Below the pieces are notes generated by a model. The model was not told where the DNA came from, did not search any database, and saw only the letters and a program-made list of their open reading frames with translations. Positions 7,220 through 15,196 of a stretch of 32,997 nucleotides of DNA are shown piece by piece. The stretch's first letter is position 1; each line of letters starts with the position of its first letter. The stretch is from Bacillota bacterium (GTDB lineage: Bacteria; Bacillota; Sulfobacillia; UBA995; UBA9673): the NCBI GenBank assembly GCA_003599345.1, contig QZJP01000100.1, forward strand, positions 1 through 32,997, in the 5' to 3' direction. The position numbers and the translations under genes are program-made.

Positions 7220-8863
7220 ATGCTCTACCTGTGGCGCCGGTTCCGAGCCAGGGCGATTCGGAGGCGCGGAGGCCTGAAGGCCGGCCCGGCGGCGTGCGCG
7301 GTTCTGGCCGTCGCCGCGAGCTTGTCCTTCGCCGGCGTCCTTCCCGTGGTGTTGTCGGGGTGCGCCCGCGACATGGCTTTCGGATTCGCCGGAGAGCCGT
7401 CGGGCGGCCCGCAACCCAGACGGCTGACCTTCACCATTGAAACGGAGCCGGCTTGCGTAGAGGCGGCCCGGTCCTTCGCGTCCCAGCTGGAGGCCTTGGG
7501 AGTGAGGGTGAAAGTGGAGGTCTTGCCGCGGGACTTGGCCGCACAGCGGGCCCTCGCCGGGGAGAGCGACGCCTGCCTGCTCGCACTGCCGTGCTCGTCA
7601 CCGGATCCCCTGGGCTACTTGCCCTCCAAGCTCTGCCCATCGGGCTCCGAGAACTACTCCGGCTATGACAACCCCGAGATGGGGCTCTTGTTGGCCGCCC
7701 CTCTGTCCCCTCGGTCGGTTGAGGAGAAAGAGGCTGCCGCGCTGGCGGCTAGGGAATTCCTGCTCGAAGAGGCGCCCTGGACTCCTGGCCTTGCCCAGCC
7801 GGTCTACGATGCTTCCGTCGCGGAGCTCTCGGGATGGCACCCGGGTCCCGCGGGGCGAGTTTCTCTTCACGACGCGGCCCTGACCGGTGGGGGGGACGTC
7901 ATCACTGTCGGCCTAGGCCTCTCCGAGCTACCTCCGCTCGACCCCCTGTCGTCCGACGATCCCCAGGCGGGGGCGGTCATCCGGTGCCTTTTTGACGCCC
8001 TGGTGGCCGTGGGGCCTGCCGGGAACCTGGTCGGTGAACTTGCCGAGAGCTGGGAGTTCTCTACTAACGCCCGTAGGCTGACGGTCAGGCTGAGGGAGGG
8101 GGTAAAGTTCCATAACGGCGACCCGCTGCGGGCCGACGACGTGGTTTTCACCTATGAGCGGGCACTCGCGGGCCGGTTGCCCCAGGCGGGCATGGTCAAG
8201 GTGGCCGTGGGGCCAGGGGAAACCGTGGTGTTTGATTTCTCGGGACCGTTCCCGCAGTTCCTCGATTTGTTCGGCCTGGAACCCATAGTGCCCGCGCGGT
8301 ACTACGTGCGGGTCGGCCCCGAAGCCTTCAGTCGCGCGCCGGTGGGTACCGGGCCGTTCCGCCTGAGCCCTGAAAGCCAAGGCAGGCAACTGGTTCTGGA
8401 GAGGTGGGAGGACTACTACGGCGGGTGTCCTTCTCTGGAACCGTGCGGAGTAGCTACCCTGCGTGAAGTCATCTTCGTCGCGATTCCGGATCCCGAACGG
8501 CGCCGGGAGCTTCTTGCGGAGGGTTCCATCCACCTCGCGCCGGCACTCGGCCCCGCCACCGCGGCTCTCATTCCAGCCACGGGCGTCACGGTCAAGAAGG
8601 AACCAGGATGGACGATTCTGGTCGTTGAGTTGAACAACCGCCGTCCCCCCTTCAGCGACACCCGGGTCAGACTGGCGCTCAGCCTTGGTCTTGACCCGGG
8701 CACGCTGGCGTCCGGTATGGGGCCGGGCGCTGTCGTCCTGACGACCGGCTTCTTTCCGGGTTCGCTCAAAGACACGGCTGCCGGCGATCCGGACCGGTAT
8801 GACCCGGCCATGGCGAAAGAACTAATCGAGGAGGCCGGATACGTCGTCTCCGGCTCGGGCTGA
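7220..8863 (+). CDS. Family-5 extracellular solute-binding lipoprotein with lobes in permuted order
   Basis: A 547-residue lipoprotein: Arg-rich n-region, hydrophobic core and lipobox LSGC with Cys48. Residues about 68-215 resemble the C-terminal lobe of DppA/OppA-type (SBP_bac_5) proteins, including SQLEALGVRVKVEVLP, NYSGYDNPEMGLLL and a DAPWTPG-like stretch. The classical N-terminal lobe follows: LPPLDP (238-242), LAESWEFS, LREGVKFHNGDPLRADDVVF, GTGPF (376-380), DTRVRLALSLGLD (480-492) and YDPAMAKELIEEAGY (527-541). The protein stops where the C-lobe normally begins. Each piece occurs once, so this looks like a circular permutation rather than a truncation. No oligopeptide permease genes are nearby. 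The start is ATG 7220, 10 nt after GGAGG (7205-7209). The family normally binds peptides, nickel or other small ligands; the ligand is unknown here. Confidence 0.85.
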   Translation: MLYLWRRFRARAIRRRGGLKAGPAACAVLAVAASLSFAGVLPVVLSGCARDMAFGFAGEPSGGPQPRRLTFTIETEPACVEAARSFASQLEALGVRVKVEVLPRDLAAQRALAGESDACLLALPCSSPDPLGYLPSKLCPSGSENYSGYDNPEMGLLLAAPLSPRSVEEKEAAALAAREFLLEEAPWTPGLAQPVYDASVAELSGWHPGPAGRVSLHDAALTGGGDVITVGLGLSELPPLDPLSSDDPQAGAVIRCLFDALVAVGPAGNLVGELAESWEFSTNARRLTVRLREGVKFHNGDPLRADDVVFTYERALAGRLPQAGMVKVAVGPGETVVFDFSGPFPQFLDLFGLEPIVPARYYVRVGPEAFSRAPVGTGPFRLSPESQGRQLVLERWEDYYGGCPSLEPCGVATLREVIFVAIPDPERRRELLAEGSIHLAPALGPATAALIPATGVTVKKEPGWTILVVELNNRRPPFSDTRVRLALSLGLDPGTLASGMGPGAVVLTTGFFPGSLKDTAAGDPDRYDPAMAKELIEEAGYVVSGSG

Positions 8864-9194
8864 CTCGTCCCGATTTGCCTGGGCAAGCCTGGGGATGATA
8901 TAATGAGAAACAACTGTAAAAACGGCCGTCCACGGCCCTGGTTTGTCGGACTCTAGGCGATATTGTAATTGCCCTGGGTCTCTCGCCCGGCAACTCCCTC
9001 CAGTGTTCGCGGTGTGCCTGTGAAAGCAGCCTGTGACCTCGGGGGAGAATCGTGTCTGAATTTTCGAGTCAGTCAATTCTGAACATTGACCGGAAAGTCG
9101 CGCTTAGGTCAGTTCGGCGGGCCGGCATGTCCACGTCGGCACATACTGGACCCGAGGCCATGTTTTACAACGGTCGTTCAGGGAGGTGGCAGGC
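8864..9194 (+). other. 331-nt intergenic region: promoter plus long, relatively AT-rich leader
   Basis: It holds a strong promoter (8875-8904) and about 285 nt of predicted 5' leader. Visible structure includes a hairpin GGCCG-TCCA-CGGCC (8924-8937) with no following T-run, and an inverted repeat GTCAA-N9-TTGAC (9072-9090). I see no T-box core, cobalamin-riboswitch B12 box or lysine-riboswitch signature, and no convincing terminator. GGGAGG at 9181-9186 is the ribosome-binding site of the downstream gene. Confidence 0.5.
8875..8904 (+). promoter_or_regulatory. Strong sigma-A promoter upstream of the dehydrogenase-mutase-dap genes
   Basis: TTGCCT (8875-8880), an 18-nt spacer, then a perfect TATAAT (8899-8904) preceded by TGA, giving an extended -10. 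The predicted start of transcription is near 8911, about 285 nt before the first downstream start codon. Confidence 0.8.
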
Positions 9195-10388
9195 ATGACG
9201 AGTAGGACTACCCCCGAGACCCTCTGGGCGGTGATCGGCGCCGGCCATGGGGGCCAGGCCTTGGCCGCGTACCTGGCACTCGCGGGAGAAGAGGTAAGGC
9301 TCTACAACCGGACGCCGGACAGGCTCGATGGAATCCGGCGGAGTGGAGGGATTCACCTCGAGGGCGCCCTAACCGGGTTCGGGGCGCCGGCGATGGTCAC
9401 TTCGAACCTTGCGGAGGCCCTACCTGGAGCTACCGTGGTCATGGTCGTGGTGCCGGCCTCCGCTCACCGGGAGTTGGCCAGGAAGATGGCCCCGTGGCTA
9501 GAGGCGGGGCAGGCCGTGATTCTCAACCCTGGTCGGACGCTCGGATCCGCTGAGTTCTCTCACGAACTGCGGTGGGCCGGCGGGCCGCCTGATGTCCTGG
9601 TCGCGGAAACGGACACCTTCGTGTTCGCCAGCCGCTGGATAGAGTCCGGTCGTTCGCGCGTCAGCCGGGTCAAGAAGCGGGTACGCTTGGCGGCTCTTCC
9701 CGCCACCCGGGTGGGCGAGGTCCTCCGGAAGGTTCGCAAGGCCTTTCCGCAGTTAGTGCCGGCCACGAACATCATCGAGACGGGCATCTGCAACCTGGGT
9801 TCAGTCTTTCACCCAGCTCCGACGCTTCTCAACGCGGGGTGGATCGAATCGCAGCACCCGTTCGACCATTACCACCAGGGCATCACTCCCAGCGTCGCCC
9901 GCGCGCTGGAGGCCTTGGACGCGGAGAGGTTGGCCATAGCTCAGGCCTACAGGGTGAAGGCGCTCTCCGCGAAGAGGTGGCTCTCCAGCGTCTACGGCAG
10001 CAAGGGGCGGACGTTGCACGGCGCCATACAGAGCACCAGCGCCTACGTCGGCCTGAAGGCCCCTCCGAGCCTCGAACATCGCTACCTCTTCGAGGACGTC
10101 CCGGCCAGCCTCGTGCCTCTCACCGAACTGGCGCGGGTGGCCGGCCACCGGGCGCGGGTGATGGAATCTCTCGTGACCCTGGCGTCGGCCATCACGGGCG
10201 TGGACTGGGTGGAGCGGGGGCGGACCCTGGAATCCGTCGGGCTCGCCGACATGGGCGTCGTTGAGATCCTCGAGTACGTCAACTCGGGCCTCAAGCGGAC
10301 GTCACGCTGGCCTGCCCGCCGCCGCTTCCGAGTGCCGGACGGGGACTACGCGGAGGCTGACGCGGCCATCAGCCTGGAGGGTACCTGA
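9195..10388 (+). CDS. Opine (octopine/nopaline) dehydrogenase-like NAD(P)-dependent oxidoreductase
   Basis: A 397-residue soluble protein beginning with a Rossmann fold: WAVIGAGHGGQALAAYLAL is the GxGxxG dinucleotide-binding loop. LYNRTPDRLDGI follows the second strand, and VVMVVVPASAH matches the third core strand. The second half is helical and contains ETGICNLGSVFHPAPTLLNAG and HYHQGITPSVA, the pattern of the octopine/nopaline dehydrogenase C-terminal domain with its conserved histidines. The family reversibly couples an amino acid and a 2-oxoacid by reductive condensation, but bacterial members often have unknown substrates. ATG 9195 is chosen because GGGAGG ends 8 nt upstream; GTG 9186 overlaps that site. 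It overlaps the mutase-like gene by 1 nt (TGATG), implying a shared pathway. Confidence 0.8.
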   Translation: MTSRTTPETLWAVIGAGHGGQALAAYLALAGEEVRLYNRTPDRLDGIRRSGGIHLEGALTGFGAPAMVTSNLAEALPGATVVMVVVPASAHRELARKMAPWLEAGQAVILNPGRTLGSAEFSHELRWAGGPPDVLVAETDTFVFASRWIESGRSRVSRVKKRVRLAALPATRVGEVLRKVRKAFPQLVPATNIIETGICNLGSVFHPAPTLLNAGWIESQHPFDHYHQGITPSVARALEALDAERLAIAQAYRVKALSAKRWLSSVYGSKGRTLHGAIQSTSAYVGLKAPPSLEHRYLFEDVPASLVPLTELARVAGHRARVMESLVTLASAITGVDWVERGRTLESVGLADMGVVEILEYVNSGLKRTSRWPARRRFRVPDGDYAEADAAISLEGT

Positions 10389-12064
10389 TGTCAGGCCGTG
10401 GGCTCGTAGTCGGGGCCGCGCTCGGCGACTGCGTGCACGTCGCCGGTCTCCTGCACTTCCTCAGGCTGGCCGAGGAGGAAGGATACGAGACCCGTTTCCT
10501 CGGCTCGGCGCAGCCGGTGGCGGCCGTCGCGGAGGCCCTGTCAAGACTCCAGCCCGACCTGCTCGGACTCAGCTACCGGCTCAGTCCGGAAGCGGCCAGG
10601 CCGCTTTTTGAGGAACTCGGCCGGGCCGTGTCGGGGCGGGGTCTCGGGCGCATCAGGCTTGTCTTCGGCGGGACGGGGCCTGTCTGTGAAGCGGCCGAGA
10701 AGAGCGGGCTTTTCGCGGCGGTGTTCAGTTCCGCCTCGACCCCCGAAGACATCCGGGCGTTCCTGCGAGGCGCGGCCAAGGGAGACAACGGGCCGGCGGC
10801 CGGGATCCACCCCGCGACTCTCGTGGAGAGGATAGAGGCCGCCCGGCCTTACCCCATCTACAGGCACCACTTCGGCCAACCGACTCTCGCGGCCACGATA
10901 GAAGGGTGCGCTCTCCTGGCCGAGTCCGGTGTGATCGACGTGATCTCCATCGGCCCCGACCAGAACACTCAGGAGCGCTTCTTCCACCCCGACGAAATCG
11001 ACGAGAGCCAGTCGGGGGCCGGGGGAGTCCCCCTGCGGACAGCGGACGACTTCAGGGTCTTGTGGAGCGCTTCCCGCCGGGGCAACCATCCCCTGATGCG
11101 CTGCTACAGCGGAACGCGGGACATACTGCGGATGGCCCGGATGCTACGGGAGACGATCAACAACGCCTGGTGCGCCGTTCCCTTGTTCTGGTACAACGTG
11201 CTCGACGGGCGGAGCGACCGCGCTCTGAGGGACAGCATCCGGGAGAACATGAACGTGGTCGCCTGGCACGCGGAGCAAGGAGTGCCGGTCGAAGTCAACG
11301 AGGCGCATCATTGGAGCCTCCGCGAGGCTCCGGACGCGGTGGCCGTGGCCACCGCCTTCCTGGCGGCCTACAACGCCAAGGTGCGAGGAGTCCGGCACTA
11401 TGTGAGCCAGTACATGTTCAACACCCCCGCGGGTACCTGGCACGACATGGACCTTGGTAAGATGCTCGCCAAGATTGAGCTGATCGAGGCCTTACACGAC
11501 GAAGGGTTCACCACCTACCGGGAGGCGCGGGCCGGACTGGCCAGCTTCCCGGCCGACCTGCTGCAGGCCAAAGGGCATCTCGCGGGTTCGGCCTATCTGC
11601 AAATGGCCCTTGCCCCGCACATCATGCACGTCGTAGGCTATAGTGAGGCAGACCACGCGGCCCGACCCGACGAGATCATCGAAAGCGTGAGGATCTGCCG
11701 GGGCGTGGCGGTAGCCGTCGCTAGGGGGGGCATGCCTGACATGCGCGCCGCAGCGGCGGTTCGGGAGCGGAAGGAAGAGCTCGTCGCCGAAGCCCGGGTG
11801 CTCCTGCGAGGGGTTCAGGAGCTCGGGGGGCCGGGGGTCGACGATCCTTGGGCGGACCCCGAGACTCTGGCCCGCTCGGTCGAGACGGGGCTTCTCGACG
11901 CCCCGCATCTGATCGGTAACCCGGCCGCGTGTGGCCGTGTCCGTACTCAGATTACCAAGGGGCGCTGCGTCGCCATAGACCCCGGTACCGGCCGGCCGAT
12001 AAGCGAACGAGAACGCGTGGCGCGGGTCCTTGACCGGCAGGCCCGAGCCGGAACTGGCAGGTGA
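10388..12064 (+). CDS. Fused cobalamin-dependent glutamate-mutase-like protein (B12 domain plus MutE-like barrel)
   Basis: A 558-residue protein. Residues 1-125 have the B12-binding alternating strand/helix pattern: VVGAALGDCVHVAG, YETRFLGS, PDLLGLSYR, IRLVFGG. Residues about 145-455 resemble the epsilon (E) subunit of glutamate mutase, with WYNVLDGRSDRALRDSI against its YNVPYAKNVTIEKSL region and ENMNVVAWHAEQGVPVEVNE after it. Residues 456-545 follow the MutE tail, with ETGLLDAPHLIG against ETGVMDIPFGPS. In glutamate mutase the S and E parts are separate chains; here they are fused. The cobalt-ligand motif is D14-C-V-H17-V-A-G, one residue longer than the usual DxHxxG. The substrate is unknown; the dehydrogenase before it and dapF after it suggest an amino acid. 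Confidence 0.75.
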   Translation: MSGRGLVVGAALGDCVHVAGLLHFLRLAEEEGYETRFLGSAQPVAAVAEALSRLQPDLLGLSYRLSPEAARPLFEELGRAVSGRGLGRIRLVFGGTGPVCEAAEKSGLFAAVFSSASTPEDIRAFLRGAAKGDNGPAAGIHPATLVERIEAARPYPIYRHHFGQPTLAATIEGCALLAESGVIDVISIGPDQNTQERFFHPDEIDESQSGAGGVPLRTADDFRVLWSASRRGNHPLMRCYSGTRDILRMARMLRETINNAWCAVPLFWYNVLDGRSDRALRDSIRENMNVVAWHAEQGVPVEVNEAHHWSLREAPDAVAVATAFLAAYNAKVRGVRHYVSQYMFNTPAGTWHDMDLGKMLAKIELIEALHDEGFTTYREARAGLASFPADLLQAKGHLAGSAYLQMALAPHIMHVVGYSEADHAARPDEIIESVRICRGVAVAVARGGMPDMRAAAAVRERKEELVAEARVLLRGVQELGGPGVDDPWADPETLARSVETGLLDAPHLIGNPAACGRVRTQITKGRCVAIDPGTGRPISERERVARVLDRQARAGTGR

Positions 12065-12100
12065 GCGCGGGTACCGTCTGAACCTCTGCACCTGGTCAAG

Positions 12101-12952
12101 ATGCATGGCTGCGGAAATGACTACGTCTTCGTCGACACTATCGGCGGCCCCGGGTTGCCCGAGGACACCGACGTGAACCGCTTGGCCGTCCAGCTCTCCG
12201 ACCGCCACTTCGGCGTCGGGGGGGACGGCCTCATTCTCATTGAGAGGCGACCGTCCGGGCGTCTCGGGATGAGGATGTTCAACGCCGACGGCTCCGAGGG
12301 CGAGATGTGCGGTAATGGGATGAGATGCCTGGCCGCATACTGCTTCGGCGAGGGTTACGTGATGGACACGCGGTTCGAGGTGGAGACTCTTGCGGGGGTC
12401 ATCGCCCCTGTCGTGACGCCGGAACCGGGAGAACGCCGCGTGGCGTCCGTGACCGTCGACATGGGCCCTCCTAGAGAAGTGACCCCCGGCGTGGTGGTGG
12501 CGTTGCCGCGCAAGGCCGGCGGCCCGCCGGGACCGTCCGAATCCCCGCCTTCATTCCGCGGAACGTTTGTTTCCATGGGGAATCCTCATTTTGTCATCAC
12601 CTTACCCGATGTGGAGGACATCGACATCGCGGGGGTTGGCCCCCTTCTCGAGCGCCATCCGGCTTTCCCTTCCGGGGCTAACATCGAGTTCGTCAACGTG
12701 CTGTCCCCCGAGGGCCTGCGGATGCGCGTCTGGGAGCGCGGGTCCGGAGTGACATTGGCCTGCGGCACCGGGGCGTCGGCGGCCGTCGTGGCGACCGCCA
12801 CGGGCGGACTCACCGGCAGGCGGGTGACCGTGGTCGCCGACGGTGGTGACCTGGAGGTAGAGTGGGCCCGCGAGGGTCCGGTACTCGTCACGGGCCCCGC
12901 CGAAGAGGTCTTCCGGACTAAGTACTCGAAGGCCATACCGCGTCGTCGATGA
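12101..12952 (+). CDS. dapF: Diaminopimelate epimerase
   Basis: DapF interconverts LL- and meso-diaminopimelate for peptidoglycan and lysine. Both catalytic cysteines are present: C70 in EGEMCGNGMRC and C221 in LACGTGASA. GVGGDGLILIE and SMGNPHFV are also canonical. At 283 residues from ATG 12101 it has the usual length, but homologues start a few residues earlier (M-x-F-x-K-MHGxGND). In-frame codons upstream encode PLHLVK with no AUG, GUG or UUG, so a CTG start at 12086 is possible. It follows the mutase-like gene by about 36 nt and precedes dapL, the preceding step of the LL-DAP aminotransferase pathway. It probably belongs to the transcript from the 8875 promoter. Confidence 0.95.
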   Translation: MHGCGNDYVFVDTIGGPGLPEDTDVNRLAVQLSDRHFGVGGDGLILIERRPSGRLGMRMFNADGSEGEMCGNGMRCLAAYCFGEGYVMDTRFEVETLAGVIAPVVTPEPGERRVASVTVDMGPPREVTPGVVVALPRKAGGPPGPSESPPSFRGTFVSMGNPHFVITLPDVEDIDIAGVGPLLERHPAFPSGANIEFVNVLSPEGLRMRVWERGSGVTLACGTGASAAVVATATGGLTGRRVTVVADGGDLEVEWAREGPVLVTGPAEEVFRTKYSKAIPRRR

Positions 12953-13007
12953 CGGCTTGAGTGGACCGGCGCGGACCCGCGTGGCCCGGTCGCTTGGAGG
13001 GACGAAC

Positions 13008-14177
13008 GTGCGCAGAGCCGGAAGGATAGCGAAGGTTCCCCCGTATCTATTCGCCGAGATAGACAGGAAACGAAGAGAAGCCGTGGCGCGAGGCGTGGAT
13101 GTGATCAGCCTCGGCATCGGCGACCCCGACCTCCCGACGCCGGAGTTCATCGTCGAGCGCCTGACCAGAGAGGCTCGGGACCCATCCACTCACCGCTATC
13201 CGCCGTACCAGGGAACCGCCGACTTCCGACGTGCGGTGGCCCTCTACTACTCCCAACGCTTCGGCGTTTCTCTCGACCCCGAGACCGAAGTCATCGCCCT
13301 GATCGGTTCGAAGGAGGGGCTGGCCCATCTGACCTGGGCCTTCGTCGACCCCGGCGATGCCGCGCTGGTCACCGACCCCGGATACCCCGTCTACGGGATA
13401 CACACCCTGCTGGCGGGGGGTCAGGTCATCCCCTTGCCCCTCTCCCCGGACAACGACTTCCTGCCCGACCTCGACGCCGTGCCTGAAGAAGCCCGGGAGC
13501 GGGCCACGGTGATGTTCCTCTGCTACCCGAACAACCCCACCGCCGGAACGGCCGACCTGGAGTTCTTCGCGCGGGCCGTCGAATTCGCTCGCCGCCACGA
13601 CATTCTCCTTGTTCATGATTCAGCCTACGTCGAGGTGACCTTCGACGGCTATGAGGCTCCCAGCGTCCTACAGGTGGAGGGGGCAAGAGAAGTCGCCGTG
13701 GAGTTCGGCTCCCTGTCCAAGCCGTTCAACATGACCGGTTGGCGGCTCGGCTACGCCGTGGGCTCCCGGCAGGCCATCGAGGCTCTGGGTATAGTCAAGA
13801 CCAACACTGACTCCGGGCAGTTCGAGGCGATCCAGAGGGCCGGCGTGGAAGCTCTCACTAATCCGCTTTCCCGCGAGTTCATCTCCGGCATGAGGGCTGT
13901 CTACCAGAGACGCCGCGACCTGGCGCTCGGAACGCTGCTGAAGCTGGGTTGCCCGGTACGGCTTCCGCGCGGCAGTTTCTACATCTGGGCCCCCGTTCCG
14001 ACAGGCCACACCTCGGCCGGCTTCGCGACTCACGTCCTCGAGCGGGCAGGCGTCATCGTGACGCCGGGGTCGGCTTACGGGGACCGGGGCGAAGGCTACT
14101 TCAGAGTCTCCCTGACCCTTCCCGACGAGCGCCTCGAGGAGGCGTTCCAACGGCTGGCCGCCTGTGTCAACTGGTGA
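13008..14177 (+). CDS. dapL: LL-diaminopimelate aminotransferase
   Basis: A 389-residue class I/II PLP aminotransferase. The Schiff-base lysine is K238 in SLSKPFNMTGWRLGYAVGS. Other PLP contacts visible are YPNNPTAG (173-180), D204/Y207 in VHDSAYVEV and the GSKEGLAHL phosphate-site loop (100-108). IGIGDPDLPTP at the N-terminus and the close match of the SLSK-MTGWR block to DapL suggest it converts tetrahydrodipicolinate directly to LL-DAP, bypassing the acylated intermediates. Adjacent dapF supports this over a generic aspartate aminotransferase. GTG 13008 is chosen because GGAGGG (12996-13001) lies 6 nt upstream; TTG 12957 would add 17 residues with no Shine-Dalgarno. Confidence 0.88.
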   Translation: MRRAGRIAKVPPYLFAEIDRKRREAVARGVDVISLGIGDPDLPTPEFIVERLTREARDPSTHRYPPYQGTADFRRAVALYYSQRFGVSLDPETEVIALIGSKEGLAHLTWAFVDPGDAALVTDPGYPVYGIHTLLAGGQVIPLPLSPDNDFLPDLDAVPEEARERATVMFLCYPNNPTAGTADLEFFARAVEFARRHDILLVHDSAYVEVTFDGYEAPSVLQVEGAREVAVEFGSLSKPFNMTGWRLGYAVGSRQAIEALGIVKTNTDSGQFEAIQRAGVEALTNPLSREFISGMRAVYQRRRDLALGTLLKLGCPVRLPRGSFYIWAPVPTGHTSAGFATHVLERAGVIVTPGSAYGDRGEGYFRVSLTLPDERLEEAFQRLAACVNW

Positions 14178-14210
14178 GGGCGTCAGTCCTTGACCACCGA
14201 GCGGCTTGCG

Positions 14211-14227
14211 AGGAGGCGAAAGCCACG
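14211..14227 (+). promoter_or_regulatory. yicC ribosome-binding site with apparent ACG start codon
   Basis: AGGAGG (14211-14216) is followed after exactly 8 nt by ACG (14225-14227). The next codons, CGC-AGC-ATG-ACG-GGC, read RSMTG. YicC proteins begin M-x-R-S-M-T-G-F-G or M-R-S-M-T-G-F-G, so the ACG sits at the family's initiator position. The first ATG (14234) is 17 nt from the Shine-Dalgarno. Confidence 0.6.
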
Positions 14228-14233
14228 CGCAGC

Positions 14234-15100
14234 ATGACGGGCTTCGGGCGGGGCCTCGTCACAGGAGAGGCGTGCACGGCCTCAGTCGAGATCCGCTCCT
14301 ACAACCACCGGTTCCTCGACCTCTCCATCCGCATCCCCGGGGAGCTCAGCGGCATCGAAGACCGCGTCAGGAAGGAACTCCAATCAGCCTTCAGCCGCGG
14401 GCGTTTGGATGTATTCATTTCGCTGGAGGAGTCCGCTGGTAGGGACCGAACTGTTGAGCTTGATGGCACCCTTGCCAGTAGCTACCATAGAGCCCTGCTG
14501 GAACTCGCCCGAGACACCGGCGCGACGGGCGAGCCCTCTCTAGAACTCCTGGCCGCCTTGCCCGGTGTCATCAAGATCAAGGAAAGGCCGCTGGACCTGG
14601 AGCGGGTCTGGGCGTGCCTGGGACCGGCCGTGAGGCAAGCCGCCGCGGAGGTAGCCGAAATGCGGCAGACGGAGGGCAAGGCGCTCGAACGAGACATTAT
14701 ACATAGGCTGGCGCGTGTTGCGTATCTTACTGGGGAAATAGGGGCCAGGGCGCCCCTCCTGACCGAAGAGTACCGCCAGCGACTGACACACAGGGTCAGT
14801 GAGCTCTTGCGGGACCAGGTGATCGGGGAAGACCGGCTGACAACCGAAATCGTCCTCTACGCGGAGAGATCCAGCATCAACGAGGAGCTTGTCCGCTTGG
14901 AGAGCCACATCGAGCAGTTCCGCGAGCTTACCCGCGAGAGCGGGCCGGTAGGTCGAAAGGCGGAGTTCATCCTCCAGGAGATGGTCCGCGAGGTGAACAC
15001 CGCCGGCTCGAAGACCCAGGACCCGGATATCGGGCGCTGGGTGGTGGAGATCAAGGGCGAACTGGAGAGTCTGCGCGAGCAGGTCCAGAACGTGGAATGA
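14234..15100 (+). CDS. yicC: YicC-family endoribonuclease
   Basis: 288 residues from ATG 14234, or 291 from the likelier ACG at 14225. The N-terminus MTGFGRG, then EIRSYNHRFLDLSIRIP and SRGRLDVFI, are the YicC-N signature. The C-terminus has LTTEIVLYAERSSINEELVRLESH, then GRKAEFILQEMVREVNTAGSK and a final helix, the DUF1732 signature. E. coli YicC is an RNase acting on structured RNAs and small RNAs. In Bacillota the gene is the conserved first member of the yicC-remA-gmk-rpoZ-coaBC-priA run, as here. It begins 56 nt after dapL, so it may be reached by read-through. Confidence 0.93.
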   Translation: MTGFGRGLVTGEACTASVEIRSYNHRFLDLSIRIPGELSGIEDRVRKELQSAFSRGRLDVFISLEESAGRDRTVELDGTLASSYHRALLELARDTGATGEPSLELLAALPGVIKIKERPLDLERVWACLGPAVRQAAAEVAEMRQTEGKALERDIIHRLARVAYLTGEIGARAPLLTEEYRQRLTHRVSELLRDQVIGEDRLTTEIVLYAERSSINEELVRLESHIEQFRELTRESGPVGRKAEFILQEMVREVNTAGSKTQDPDIGRWVVEIKGELESLREQVQNVE

Positions 15101-15196
15101 AAACCGCGGCCCGGACTGGTTCGCGTTGCTCTTGGCCCTGCGGGGCCTCGGCCTCCGACTGGGGGCTGGTCGACTTCATGAGAGGAGGTGAACTAC

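Noticed and set aside
8924-8937. GGCCG-TCCA-CGGCC hairpin as a terminator
   Set aside because: The stem is only 5 bp with no U-run, and it lies just downstream of the promoter; kept only as leader structure.
9127-9197. 23-codon frame ending at the start of the dehydrogenase gene (leader peptide?)
   Set aside because: It has no Shine-Dalgarno and no repeated regulatory codons; it is open by chance as far as I can see.
13949-14224. Upstream extension of the yicC frame
   Set aside because: It overlaps dapL in another frame and has no similarity to YicC; the family start is at 14225-14234.
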